Assembly (NCBI GenBank): GCA_030535875.1
Contig: JAUNRC010000009.1
Span: forward strand, 1 to 58,005
DNA length: 58,005 bases
Source: Akkermansia sp.
GTDB lineage: Bacteria; Verrucomicrobiota; Verrucomicrobiia; Verrucomicrobiales; Akkermansiaceae
Reading direction: 5' to 3'
The notes under the pieces: model-generated
What the model saw: the letters and a program-made list of their open reading frames with translations, nothing else
Told to the model about the DNA's origin: nothing
Databases searched by the model: none
Part shown: piece after piece, positions 26,701-33,611 of the stretch
Numbering within the stretch: the stretch's first letter is position 1
Layout of the letters: every line of letters starts with the position of its first letter
Made by a program: the position numbers and the translations under genes

Positions 26701-29227
26701 CCAAAGTATCCACTAAAATGCGAGCAAGTTTCAGGCGCTGATTTTCACCACCCGAGAGCGTATTGAGCGCCTGCCCCAGGCCAAGATGTCCCAAGCCCAC
26801 TTCTACCAACAACTGCAAGCGCTCTGCGATGCGGCGCGCGCGGGCATTTTTCTCGCGGGCAAAAAGCGCCTGCGCGCTCCTGATATCCATCGCCAACAGC
26901 TCCGCCATATTGTAGCCCAAGAGCTTAATCGTGAGGGCCTGCTCCGTATAGCGAGTGCCGTGGCAGAACGCGCAGGGCACGAAAATATCTGAGAGGAACT
27001 GCATCTCAACCTTCTCCTGCCCCAGTCCGGCGCAACGCGGACAGCGCCCGTCACCGCTGTTAAAGGAGAAGTAGCCGGGTTTAAGCCCGCGAGCCTGTGC
27101 CGCAGGCTCCGCCACAAAGAGCGCACGGATGTCATCAAACACGCCCATATACACCGCAGGAGTGGAACGCGGAGTACGCACAATCGGGCTCTGGTCCACC
27201 AGCACAACATCCTGCACCTGCTCCAATCCGCTCACGGAGCGCACGCTGACCTCATCTTCATCATCAAGAGCCTCGGCATGAACGGAGCCGTAGAGCACCT
27301 GACAGGCCAATGAGCTCTTACCACTACCGCTCACACCCGTCAGGCAGGCATACACCCCCAACGGAATATCCACATCAAAGTCCCGCAGGTTGTGACAATT
27401 TGCCCCGCGTACGGCAATATGCCCCGTCGGTCGGCGGCGGCGCTTCGGGATGGCAATGCGGCGTTTACCGCTCAGATATTGCCCCGTCAACGATGTCGCA
27501 GATTGCTCAATTCCTTGCGGCACACCGGCATACACCACCTCGCCGCCGGCGGAACCGCTGGAAGGCCCCATATCCACAAGATAATCCGCCGCTCGCATAA
27601 CGGCCTCCTCATGCTCCACGACGACCAAGGTGTTGCCCCGTCGAGCCAGCCGACGCATAGCAGCCACGAGTCGAGCCGTATCGCGCGCATGCAAGCCAAC
27701 AGTCGGCTCATCCAGCACGAAAAGAGTCTCAGTCAACGCCGCCCCCAGACACGCCGTCAGGCTCACGCGCTCAATCTCACCACCCGAGAGCGAACGAGTG
27801 AGGCGATTAGCAGCAATGTAGCCCAAACCCACCTCGCACAAATACGCCACACGGCTCCGCAGCTCCCTTACCCCACGCGCCAAAGAACGGTCCTTGCCCA
27901 CCGCCGGGAGCACATGCTCATCTATCCATGGCAAGAGCTCATCCATCGGCAGAGCCTGCACCTGCGGCACCGTCAATCCGCCGAGAGTAAAAGCCAGCGC
28001 CTCCGGACGCAAGCGCCCACCCTGACAGTCAGGACAAATGCTGTACACGCGGTAATAAGCAAGGAACACACGCACCGTCATCTTGTGCGCATGCTTCTCC
28101 ATATCATCAAAAATCCCCTTATATCCGTACCAAAGCTGATGGTCCGATGCCGTCCAAGGATCCAGCTCACCGCAATTACCATAGAACACCCAGTTCTTCT
28201 CCTTCGTACTGAGCTCATTCCACGGCACATTCATACGCACCGCCCGATGGCGCTTGTTAGCACGCAGAAAATCACCGTAACAAACCGAGAGCGTCTGCGA
28301 CGATAACATCTTGAGAGCTCCGTCCGCAATACTCTTGTCCGGGATAATCCCACGCTCGTAATCATAGGTAATGGCTCTACCATAGCCCTTACAGGCCGGA
28401 CATGCTCCCAGCGGCGAATTACCGCTGAACAAACCGGGACTCGGTTCCGCCAGCGGGTACCAATCACTGCGGAACTCCCGCAACTCACTCCAGCCATCGG
28501 GCGTTTTCAACGCCGTGTACACAACATCCTGCCCCAAGCGCAGAGCAATCTCCAGAGCCTCCGTCAAGCGAGGTAATGACTCATCGCGCAACTTCACACG
28601 GTCCTGCACCACCAACCAGCGCTCCCCGCTCAGCTTATCCTGCGTTGCGGCATCCAGGCGCAGCACCTCTCCCCCGGCATACACACGCAAATATCCCTGC
28701 CCCTGCAGCGCCTGCACCATCTCCTCAAAACTGCCCACGGCTCGCACCCCGAAACACACCAGCACCTCTCCGCCCTCACTCTCCCGGAGCAACTGAGCAG
28801 CCACCCCCTGAGCCGTCGCGGGGCGAACCTCCCGACCCTCTGCATCGTGCCCCACCGCCAAGCGCGAAAATATCAGCTTGAGGTACTCGTTGATTCCCGT
28901 CATCGTTCCCACCGTCGAGCGGGAATTTTTTACGGAATTGCGCTGCCCGAGAGCAATCGCCGGCGGAACATTCTCCACGGCATCCACATTCGGGCGCTCC
29001 ATACGGTCCATGAACTGGCGAACATAGGGAGAGAAGGTTTCCACATATCGGCGCTGCCCCTCAGCATATAAGGTGCTCATCGCCAGCGATGTCTTACCGC
29101 TTCCGCTCGGACCGGTCACCACCGTTATGCCCCCCAACGGAATATCCGCATCGATATTCTTCAAATTGTGCTCCTTTGCCCCGCGTATGCGAATGTATGA
29201 GTTCTCCTCCGCATGTTCCTTCTTCAT
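23702..29227 (-). CDS. uvrA: Double-length tandem UvrA, excinuclease ABC subunit A
   Basis: A 1841-aa protein holding two complete UvrA-like units, about twice the normal 940 aa. Walker A motifs are at 39-46 (GPSGSGKT), near 630 (GVSGSGKS), near 990 (GLSGSGKS) and near 1525 (GSSGAGKT). Matching LSGGE signatures and DEPT/DEPG Walker B boxes give four ATPase sites. The second unit keeps all UvrA zinc Cys pairs (HCPRCQ, CPQCG, CPVCMGHG, CPACGG, CESCKG, CETCRG). The first has lost the early pair near 127 (AVGHDAEG) and another before its CPACKGYG. Such tandem UvrA proteins are known from Chlamydiae, Bacteroidetes and others. UvrA recognises DNA lesions and loads UvrB. The start is set by a TAAAAT box 6 nt upstream. 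Confidence 0.95.
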   Translation of the reverse strand: MKKEHAEENSYIRIRGAKEHNLKNIDADIPLGGITVVTGPSGSGKTSLAMSTLYAEGQRRYVETFSPYVRQFMDRMERPNVDAVENVPPAIALGQRNSVKNSRSTVGTMTGINEYLKLIFSRLAVGHDAEGREVRPATAQGVAAQLLRESEGGEVLVCFGVRAVGSFEEMVQALQGQGYLRVYAGGEVLRLDAATQDKLSGERWLVVQDRVKLRDESLPRLTEALEIALRLGQDVVYTALKTPDGWSELREFRSDWYPLAEPSPGLFSGNSPLGACPACKGYGRAITYDYERGIIPDKSIADGALKMLSSQTLSVCYGDFLRANKRHRAVRMNVPWNELSTKEKNWVFYGNCGELDPWTASDHQLWYGYKGIFDDMEKHAHKMTVRVFLAYYRVYSICPDCQGGRLRPEALAFTLGGLTVPQVQALPMDELLPWIDEHVLPAVGKDRSLARGVRELRSRVAYLCEVGLGYIAANRLTRSLSGGEIERVSLTACLGAALTETLFVLDEPTVGLHARDTARLVAAMRRLARRGNTLVVVEHEEAVMRAADYLVDMGPSSGSAGGEVVYAGVPQGIEQSATSLTGQYLSGKRRIAIPKRRRRPTGHIAVRGANCHNLRDFDVDIPLGVYACLTGVSGSGKSSLACQVLYGSVHAEALDDEDEVSVRSVSGLEQVQDVVLVDQSPIVRTPRSTPAVYMGVFDDIRALFVAEPAAQARGLKPGYFSFNSGDGRCPRCAGLGQEKVEMQFLSDIFVPCAFCHGTRYTEQALTIKLLGYNMAELLAMDIRSAQALFAREKNARARRIAERLQLLVEVGLGHLGLGQALNTLSGGENQRLKLARILVDTLAGEGDGKGSLLILDEPGTGLHFSDLEVLLRVFDRLVEQGNTLLVIEHNQELIKCADYMIDLGPEGGSGGGRIVQQGTPEQVVAKGEGHTARWLAPALRGEAVVPTDDAAVELAEEQVADGVISLRGARHHQLKNIDVDIPRNEMTVVTGLSGSGKSTLAFDIVFAEGQRRFMDVMSPYARQFTEQMEPPDIDRLSGLPPTVAIEQNRSRGGSKSTVGTVTEIWQFLRLLYAKLGQPHCPRCQVPVGRRSPDEIRALVMAEIDKKPSSLMIAAPVVKNRKGHYADLARWAARKKYPYLIADGRLCPTTEFTPLDRYSNHDVDVVLAEICVEGNHITMNGSDCDFASLQEVVGRALEMGDGFLRLRREDGRRLLGTRLTCPQCGESFAEPEPSTFSFNSPRGWCPVCMGHGWVSGVSGSKKDDDKLSELERELRYDRDVEKAAVKEGEVRPCPACGGLRLNEFALGVTLFGRNIAEVGKLDAVRALELVETWHFEGREADIARNVLAEIAPRLRFLLRVGLGYLSLDRSATTLSGGETQRIRLAAQLGSELRGVLYVLDEPTIGLHPRDNERLLVTLEELKRRGNTLLVVEHDEDTMQRADHIIDLGPGAGVHGGEVVAEGSPAEVLGNPLSVTGKALSESRRHPFCDKWLPVKDAEWLIVNGCCLHNLKNVTLRIPRARFTVVTGSSGAGKTSLITGTLAPAVQHALGAEISPELRAAWTTSSGLDSVRALYMVDQSPLGKTPRSTPATYIGIFDEIRKLFAQSADARRLGFDAGRFSFNTAAGHCESCKGTGYQRREMDFLPPCTVPCETCRGARYNSRTLQVRYKGRTIAEVLDMNMEDAAEFFAGQARLAEPLKLLCETGLGYLTLGQASNTLSGGEAQRIKLVAELIKGRRAALTAVRRGRALPQDLYLIEEPTIGLHPQDVRLLVGVLRRLVSMGNTVVVIEHNPELICEADYIIDVGPGAGAEGGTIVAEGTVRQLARHKNSITAPFIKAELEK

Positions 29228-29233
29228 GTCGGC

Positions 29234-29262
29234 ATTTTACCTACTTTTTTGGCAGAGATAAA
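29234..29262 (-). promoter_or_regulatory. Promoter fused to uvrA start
   Basis: On the minus strand: weak -35 TTTATC (29262-29257), 17-nt spacer, TAAAAT (29239-29234), then 6 nt to the ATG at 29227. No LexA-type palindrome is evident. Confidence 0.55.
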
Positions 29263-29360
29263 GACAAATCTCTGTTCTCATCCCCATTCCGGCTCAGAAC
29301 GATAACAAAACCTTACCCGTAAAACACTCCGCCTCAAATGTAACCAATAGCTATATCCAC

Positions 29361-29389
29361 TTGACCTTTGCTGCGTTAGAAATTACATT
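29361..29389 (+). promoter_or_regulatory. Promoter of the Cys-rich protein/P-ATPase pair
   Basis: TTGACC (29361-29366), 17-nt spacer, TACATT (29384-29389). The leader is about 21 nt and has no Shine-Dalgarno sequence. No metal-regulator operator is obvious. Confidence 0.6.
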
Positions 29390-29417
29390 CAAGGCTCAAC
29401 AATCCCAATTCCCAAAA

Positions 29418-29687
29418 ATGAAAACACGAATCTTATTCTTTGTCGGCGGAGTACTTGCCGCCGCTGTTGCCAAATTAGCCTGCGGATGTCCCCGGCTGCG
29501 CGAAATATCAGTCAAAGGTCTGGCTCGCGGCATGCAAGTCGCGGAAAAAGCCAAAGGGCAGTTCCAACAGATGAAAAAAGAAGCCGAAGGAATGTGCAAG
29601 GAGGCCAAAGCCTGTGCAGCAGCTCAACAGCAAGGCAAAACATGTTGCAGCCAAAGCGCTGAAAAAGACCCTGAACACCAAGCATAA
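29418..29687 (+). CDS. Small Cys-rich membrane protein, PacL/DUF1490-like partner of the P-ATPase
   Basis: An 89-aa protein. One N-terminal hydrophobic helix (RILFFVGGVLAAAVAKLAC, 4-22) is followed by a basic amphipathic region (KGLARGMQVAEKAKGQFQQMKKEA) and a Cys-rich tail. Six Cys (22, 24, 60, 66, 76, 77) include CGC and CC pairs. The architecture, FVGG start and position directly before a P1B-ATPase recall mycobacterial PacL (DUF1490) proteins and similar small proteins next to Firmicutes ATPases, which act as membrane-bound metal chaperones. Sequence similarity is not demonstrated here. It is 20 nt before the ATPase and shares its promoter. The ATG at 29418 was chosen because the longer frame starts in the -35 box. 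Confidence 0.65.
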   Translation: MKTRILFFVGGVLAAAVAKLACGCPRLREISVKGLARGMQVAEKAKGQFQQMKKEAEGMCKEAKACAAAQQQGKTCCSQSAEKDPEHQA

Positions 29688-29707
29688 CCCCAGCCCCCGG
29701 CACGCCC

Positions 29708-31507
29708 ATGTTACCGGCCAAGGTCACACGTCTGGTACTGACAGCCGGAGCCATAAGACTGCTGCTGCCGCAATGGCTGCGCTTACCTCTGACATTATGG
29801 CGTTATCGCCGCTATTTTGCCGAGGGGATAAAGGCTCTGTGGAATGGTCGCTTGGGCGTGCCGGTGCTGGATGCTCTGGCCATCGGCACCGGCATTCTCA
29901 CCCGCTCATACGGAGCGGCCAACTCCATCATGCTGTTGCTGAAAATCTCGGATATTCTTCAACGGCGCACACTACGCAAAACCCGCAAAGCACTCCGTCG
30001 CAGCCTCAGTCAACGTATCAACAAAGTATGGCTCCTGCACCCTGACGGCACGGAAATCTCCGTTCCTCTGCGAAAAGTATGTAACGGCGACCTCATCGTA
30101 GTGCGAACCGGAGCTCTCATCGCCGTTGACGGCACCGTCACGGACGGACAGGCCGAAGTCAACGAAGCCCTGCTGACCGGCGAGTCCGCCCCGGTCTGCA
30201 AACAGTCCGGAAATCGCGTATTCGCCGGTACCACCGTTAATAGCGGCCGACTGATTATCAGAGTAGATGAAGTCAACGAACACACACGCATCAACCGTAT
30301 CGTCAATATGGTCGAACATGCCGATGAGCACAAAGCGCTCATCCAGTCCGACTGCGAGCACCTCGCCGACCGCATTGTACCGTGGAGCTTACTTGCCGCC
30401 GGGCTCACGTGGGCTCTTTCCGGCCGCATCGGGCGCGCTGCCGCCGTCCTGATGGTCGATTACAGTTGCGCTCTCAAGCTCTCCACCCCCATCGTCATGG
30501 CTACGGCCATGCGCCAAGCCATCAAGCGCGGAGTCATGATCAAAGGCGGGAAATACCTCGAAGCCGTAGCCATGGCCGACACCATCATCTTCGACAAGAC
30601 CGGCACACTCACCACTGCCACACCATCGGTCAGCCAAGTGCTGGCCATCGCCCCCTATACGCAAAAGGATATCCTACGTATCGTCGCCTGCATCGAAGAA
30701 CACCATCACCACAGCATGGCTCAGGCCATTGTGCGCGAAGCACGCCGCCGCCGCATCCGTCATCGTGACGAAGAGCACGGCGACGTTCATCTCGTCGTAG
30801 CCCGAGGCCTGCGAACCACCTACCATGGACAACCCACCCTCGTCGGCAGTGCTCAATTCCTCTTTACCGACGAAGGCATAGCCCCGGCTCCGGAACTGAC
30901 GGAACAAGTAGCTCCGGGAGAATCCGTCACATGGCTGGCCATCGGCGGCAAGCTTGCCGGTGCCGTTTGCCTGCACGACACCCTCCGCCCCGAGGCCGCC
31001 CAAGTCATCCGGGAGCTGCGCCAGCTCGGCCTGAATCGCATCATTCTGCTCACGGGCGACACCCAAGCAAGCGCCGCTCCCATCGCCCAAGCCCTGGGGA
31101 TATCCGAATGCTACGCAGCCCGCTCGCCGGAAGAAAAAGCCGCCTTTGTCTGCCGACTACGCGAACAGGGGCACCGCATCATTATGGTCGGCGACGGCGT
31201 GAACGATTCGCCCGCCATGACATGCGCCGCAGCAGCCATCGCCATGAAAGATGCCGCCGACCTCGCCCACGAAGTAGCTGACATCACCCTGCTCGAAAAT
31301 AGCCTCATCGGTCTCGTCCCGCTCCGACTCATTTCCGTCGCTGCCCTCAAGCGCATACATGCCAACTACCGCTTTATTGCCGCCTTCAATTCCGCCCTCA
31401 TCGCCGCCGGCGCATTCGGACTCCTTCCTTCTCTCCTTTCAGCTTGGCTCCACAACCTGTCAACAGTAGGCATTTGTGTCGCTAGTCGACGTTCTCTTTT
31501 ACCCTAG
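29708..31507 (+). CDS. P1B-type metal-transporting ATPase lacking the CPx motif
   Basis: A 599-aa P-type ATPase. The actuator TGES is at 157-160, the phosphorylation DKTGT at 296-300 (Asp296), and the hinge GDGVND at 495-500. The nucleotide domain has an H-rich HHHHSMAQA (332-340) where P1B pumps have HP. The ion-site helix reads VDYSCALKLSTP (250-261): compared with CPC pumps, the first Cys is Tyr and the Pro is Ser, with one Cys and a Lys. There is no N-terminal HMA domain, and fewer N-terminal helices than usual. It likely exports a transition metal; the ion is unknown. Near the C-terminus is LHNLSTV, typical of P1B pumps. Confidence 0.85.
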   Translation: MLPAKVTRLVLTAGAIRLLLPQWLRLPLTLWRYRRYFAEGIKALWNGRLGVPVLDALAIGTGILTRSYGAANSIMLLLKISDILQRRTLRKTRKALRRSLSQRINKVWLLHPDGTEISVPLRKVCNGDLIVVRTGALIAVDGTVTDGQAEVNEALLTGESAPVCKQSGNRVFAGTTVNSGRLIIRVDEVNEHTRINRIVNMVEHADEHKALIQSDCEHLADRIVPWSLLAAGLTWALSGRIGRAAAVLMVDYSCALKLSTPIVMATAMRQAIKRGVMIKGGKYLEAVAMADTIIFDKTGTLTTATPSVSQVLAIAPYTQKDILRIVACIEEHHHHSMAQAIVREARRRRIRHRDEEHGDVHLVVARGLRTTYHGQPTLVGSAQFLFTDEGIAPAPELTEQVAPGESVTWLAIGGKLAGAVCLHDTLRPEAAQVIRELRQLGLNRIILLTGDTQASAAPIAQALGISECYAARSPEEKAAFVCRLREQGHRIIMVGDGVNDSPAMTCAAAAIAMKDAADLAHEVADITLLENSLIGLVPLRLISVAALKRIHANYRFIAAFNSALIAAGAFGLLPSLLSAWLHNLSTVGICVASRRSLLP

Positions 31508-31848
31508 CACTTTCTTCACAATAGCAACGCATGGAGCTCATCGAACGTCGCCCCGGCGGTGCATGCTTCTATCAGATTTTTAATGGAAGCCAGCCGGGCA
31601 GGACGTGATTGAGAGAACATGTCGGTGGAGCGAGTTCAAGCGGAAACTTACTACACAGTACTCCATGCGACATGCGCCACATCCGGAGAATAAAAAAGCC
31701 ACAGCCTGCCTTAGCAAGCTGTGACCTGTTAAATCTTTATTCAGAAGTTGCCGAACTTCCGGTCAAGCGGAAAGCTCAGGTTGTTTGCGGCTCTTTCGGA
31801 GTTTGAACTCAATTGATGAGGTTTGCGCCCCATCAGTTAAGGAACAAA
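31508..31848 (+). other. Intergenic region between P-ATPase and bactofilin genes
   Basis: It holds the terminator of the opposite-strand amidase-to-bactofilin operon at 31692-31723. Two very short open frames are present: 25 codons at 31531 on the plus strand and 30 codons at 31741-31833 on the minus strand, between the bactofilin stop and the terminator. Neither has a clear initiation signal. No plus-strand terminator for the P-ATPase gene was seen. Confidence 0.4.
31692..31723 (-). terminator. Terminator of the amidase-recG-pyrH-frr-bactofilin operon
   Basis: Read on the minus strand, an imperfect stem (CACAGC.TGC with GCA.GCTGTG, 4-nt loop) is followed by GGC and six T. Confidence 0.75.
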
Positions 31849-32169
31849 TCAACCGATTTCGGCGCGGCCGGAAAGACGAGCACCCTCGACCATGGAAAGC
31901 ACGGCGGTGGTAATATCGCCATTGACAACGGCGCGCTCATTGAGGTGGCAGCGGCCGCTGTTGACGTTGCCGTCAACGTGACCGTAAATGTGAACCTCAC
32001 CGGCCTTTACATCGCCCTTGATATCGGCAAGTTCGCCGATGGTGACCTTACCGGACTCGGAGAAAATCTCACCATCAATCTTGCCGTCGATGTGCATGTC
32101 GTTCTGGAAGGTGATGGAACCGATAATCTCGATGCCCTGAGCCAGAACGTTCGTGGAATTGCTACTCAT
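31849..32169 (-). CDS. Bactofilin (polymer-forming cytoskeletal protein)
   Basis: A 106-aa protein made almost entirely of the bactofilin (DUF583) beta-helix. Regular short repeats end in Gly/Asp turns: IIGSITFQNDMHIDGKIDG, GEVHIYGHVDGNV and ERAVVNGDITTAV. Bactofilins self-assemble into filaments that organise cell-shape and envelope enzymes. It has short N- and C-terminal tails and no membrane anchor. It sits 28 nt after frr as the last gene of an operon that also encodes a cell-wall amidase. A TTGATA-17-TATAAA element lies just upstream, but its predicted start falls inside the ATG, so expression by read-through is more likely. Confidence 0.9.
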   Translation of the reverse strand: MSSNSTNVLAQGIEIIGSITFQNDMHIDGKIDGEIFSESGKVTIGELADIKGDVKAGEVHIYGHVDGNVNSGRCHLNERAVVNGDITTAVLSMVEGARLSGRAEIG

Positions 32170-32197
32170 AATTTTATAAAAACTTGTACGGGGTTTA

Positions 32198-32764
32198 TCA
32201 AACGGTCATGATTTCCTTTTCCTTGGCAGCGACGAGCTCGTCAACCTTCTTGACGTACTTGTCGGTGAGCTTCTGGACTTTATCTTCGGCCAAGCGCACA
32301 CCATCCTCGGTCAGGATGTTGTCGGCCTTGAGCTTCTTCACGCCGTCCATGCCGTTCTTGCGCACGCCGCGGATGCGAACGCGGGTTTCTTCGGAGAGGC
32401 TCTTTACGTGCTTGCAAAGCTCCTTACGGCGCTCACCGGTCAGCTCGGGGATGGGCAGACGCACGGAACGGGCATCGATGATGGGGGTGATGTTCAGGCT
32501 ACTCTCAGCGATGGACTTCTTGATATCGTTGAGGGTGCTGGGGTCAAAGGGCTGAATGAGGATGGAGCGGGCATCGGGTGTGGAAACCACGGCGAGGCTC
32601 TTCAACTTCATGCTCGTGCCATAGGAGGCTACGAAAATGTCCATATTATCCACCAGCGAGGGGGATGCCTTACCGGTGCGAACACCGGCGAACTTCGTCA
32701 GCATGTTCTCGAGGGCCTCCTCCATGGAGGTCTCGGTCTCAAGCAAGAGTGTTTCTTCGTCCAT
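32198..32764 (-). CDS. frr: Ribosome recycling factor
   Basis: A 188-aa RRF, which with EF-G splits post-termination ribosomes. Typical blocks are the N-terminal three-helix strand with VRTGKASPSLVDNM, the domain II core VVSTPDARSILIQPFD and the C-terminal LTGERRKELCKHVKSLSEETRVRIRGVRK. Its length is normal. It starts 29 nt after pyrH, the usual neighbour in bacteria. No Shine-Dalgarno sequence precedes the ATG; an AATACT ends 6 nt before it, but without a -35. Confidence 0.97.
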   Translation of the reverse strand: MDEETLLLETETSMEEALENMLTKFAGVRTGKASPSLVDNMDIFVASYGTSMKLKSLAVVSTPDARSILIQPFDPSTLNDIKKSIAESSLNITPIIDARSVRLPIPELTGERRKELCKHVKSLSEETRVRIRGVRKNGMDGVKKLKADNILTEDGVRLAEDKVQKLTDKYVKKVDELVAAKEKEIMTV

Positions 32765-32793
32765 AATGTTAGTATTGAGTATATTGATAAAAA

Positions 32794-33525
32794 TTATTCA
32801 CTGATGACCGAGCCGATTTGCTCACCGAGGAGGGCGCGTGTAATGTTACCGGGCCGGTGCATGTCAAAGACCATGATGGGCTTGCGGTTGTCCTTGCAGA
32901 GAGTGAAAGCCGTCTGATCCATCACTTTAAGTTCGCGGGAAATGCACTCTTCGTAGGAGATGTGGTCAAAACGCGTGGCGGTGGGGTCAATCTTAGGATC
33001 GGCGGAGTACACGCCATCCACGGAGGTGGCTTTCATGACGACCTCGGCGTTGATTTCGCAGGCGCGGAGAGCGGCTGCGGTATCGGTACTGAAGAAGGGA
33101 TTGCCCGTACCTGCGGCAAAAACGACGACCTGGCCTTCACGAAGGAGCTCGCGAGCGATGTTGCGCACATAGGGCTCAGCGACGTTCTTCATCTCAATAG
33201 CACTCATCACATGGGCCGGCACACCGGCCTCCTGCACGGCGGAGCAGATGGAAAGAGCGTTCATCACCGTAGCGAGCATGCCGACGTAGTCAGCCGTGGG
33301 GCGGTCCATACCACGCACGCTGGCCTTGGCACCGCGCCAGATGTTGCCGCCGCCCACGACGATGGCAATCTGGAGGTTGCCCTGCTTTTGAGCTTCGGCA
33401 ATCTCGCGGGCAATACGAGCCACGATTTCAGGGGAAATATTGTCTTTGCTGCCCTGTGCACGCAGAGCTTCACCGCTCAGTTTGAGCAGGATACGCTTAT
33501 ATTTGGGAGAGGATGAATCACTCAT
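32794..33525 (-). CDS. pyrH: Uridylate kinase
   Basis: A 243-aa UMP kinase of the amino-acid kinase fold (UMP + ATP to UDP), the first committed step toward UTP and CTP. Motifs are YKRILLKLSGEAL, IAIVVGGGNIWRG, DYVGMLATVMNALS, GTGNPFFSTDTAAALRA and the terminal GNITRALLGEQIGSVI. It was started at 33525 because homology begins there. An AT-rich TATATT lies 9 nt before this ATG, but no good -35 was found. It is 86 nt after recG and 29 nt before frr; tsf, often upstream of pyrH, is not here. Confidence 0.96.
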   Translation of the reverse strand: MSDSSSPKYKRILLKLSGEALRAQGSKDNISPEIVARIAREIAEAQKQGNLQIAIVVGGGNIWRGAKASVRGMDRPTADYVGMLATVMNALSICSAVQEAGVPAHVMSAIEMKNVAEPYVRNIARELLREGQVVVFAAGTGNPFFSTDTAAALRACEINAEVVMKATSVDGVYSADPKIDPTATRFDHISYEECISRELKVMDQTAFTLCKDNRKPIMVFDMHRPGNITRALLGEQIGSVISE

Positions 33526-33611
33526 GAGTAGAGAAATATATTCTTCGGACAATACTTTGCCATGTTCACGCTCAAAAAGCGAGTCTAAAATGTGCCAGCG
33601 ACAGAAAAAAA

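Noticed and set aside
31531..31608. 25-codon frame after the P-ATPase
   Set aside because: No promoter or ribosome-binding signal and no recognisable protein features.
32170..32203. TTGATA-17-TATAAA promoter before bactofilin
   Set aside because: The -10 box ends only 3 nt before the ATG, so transcription would begin inside the start codon and miss it; read-through from frr is simpler.
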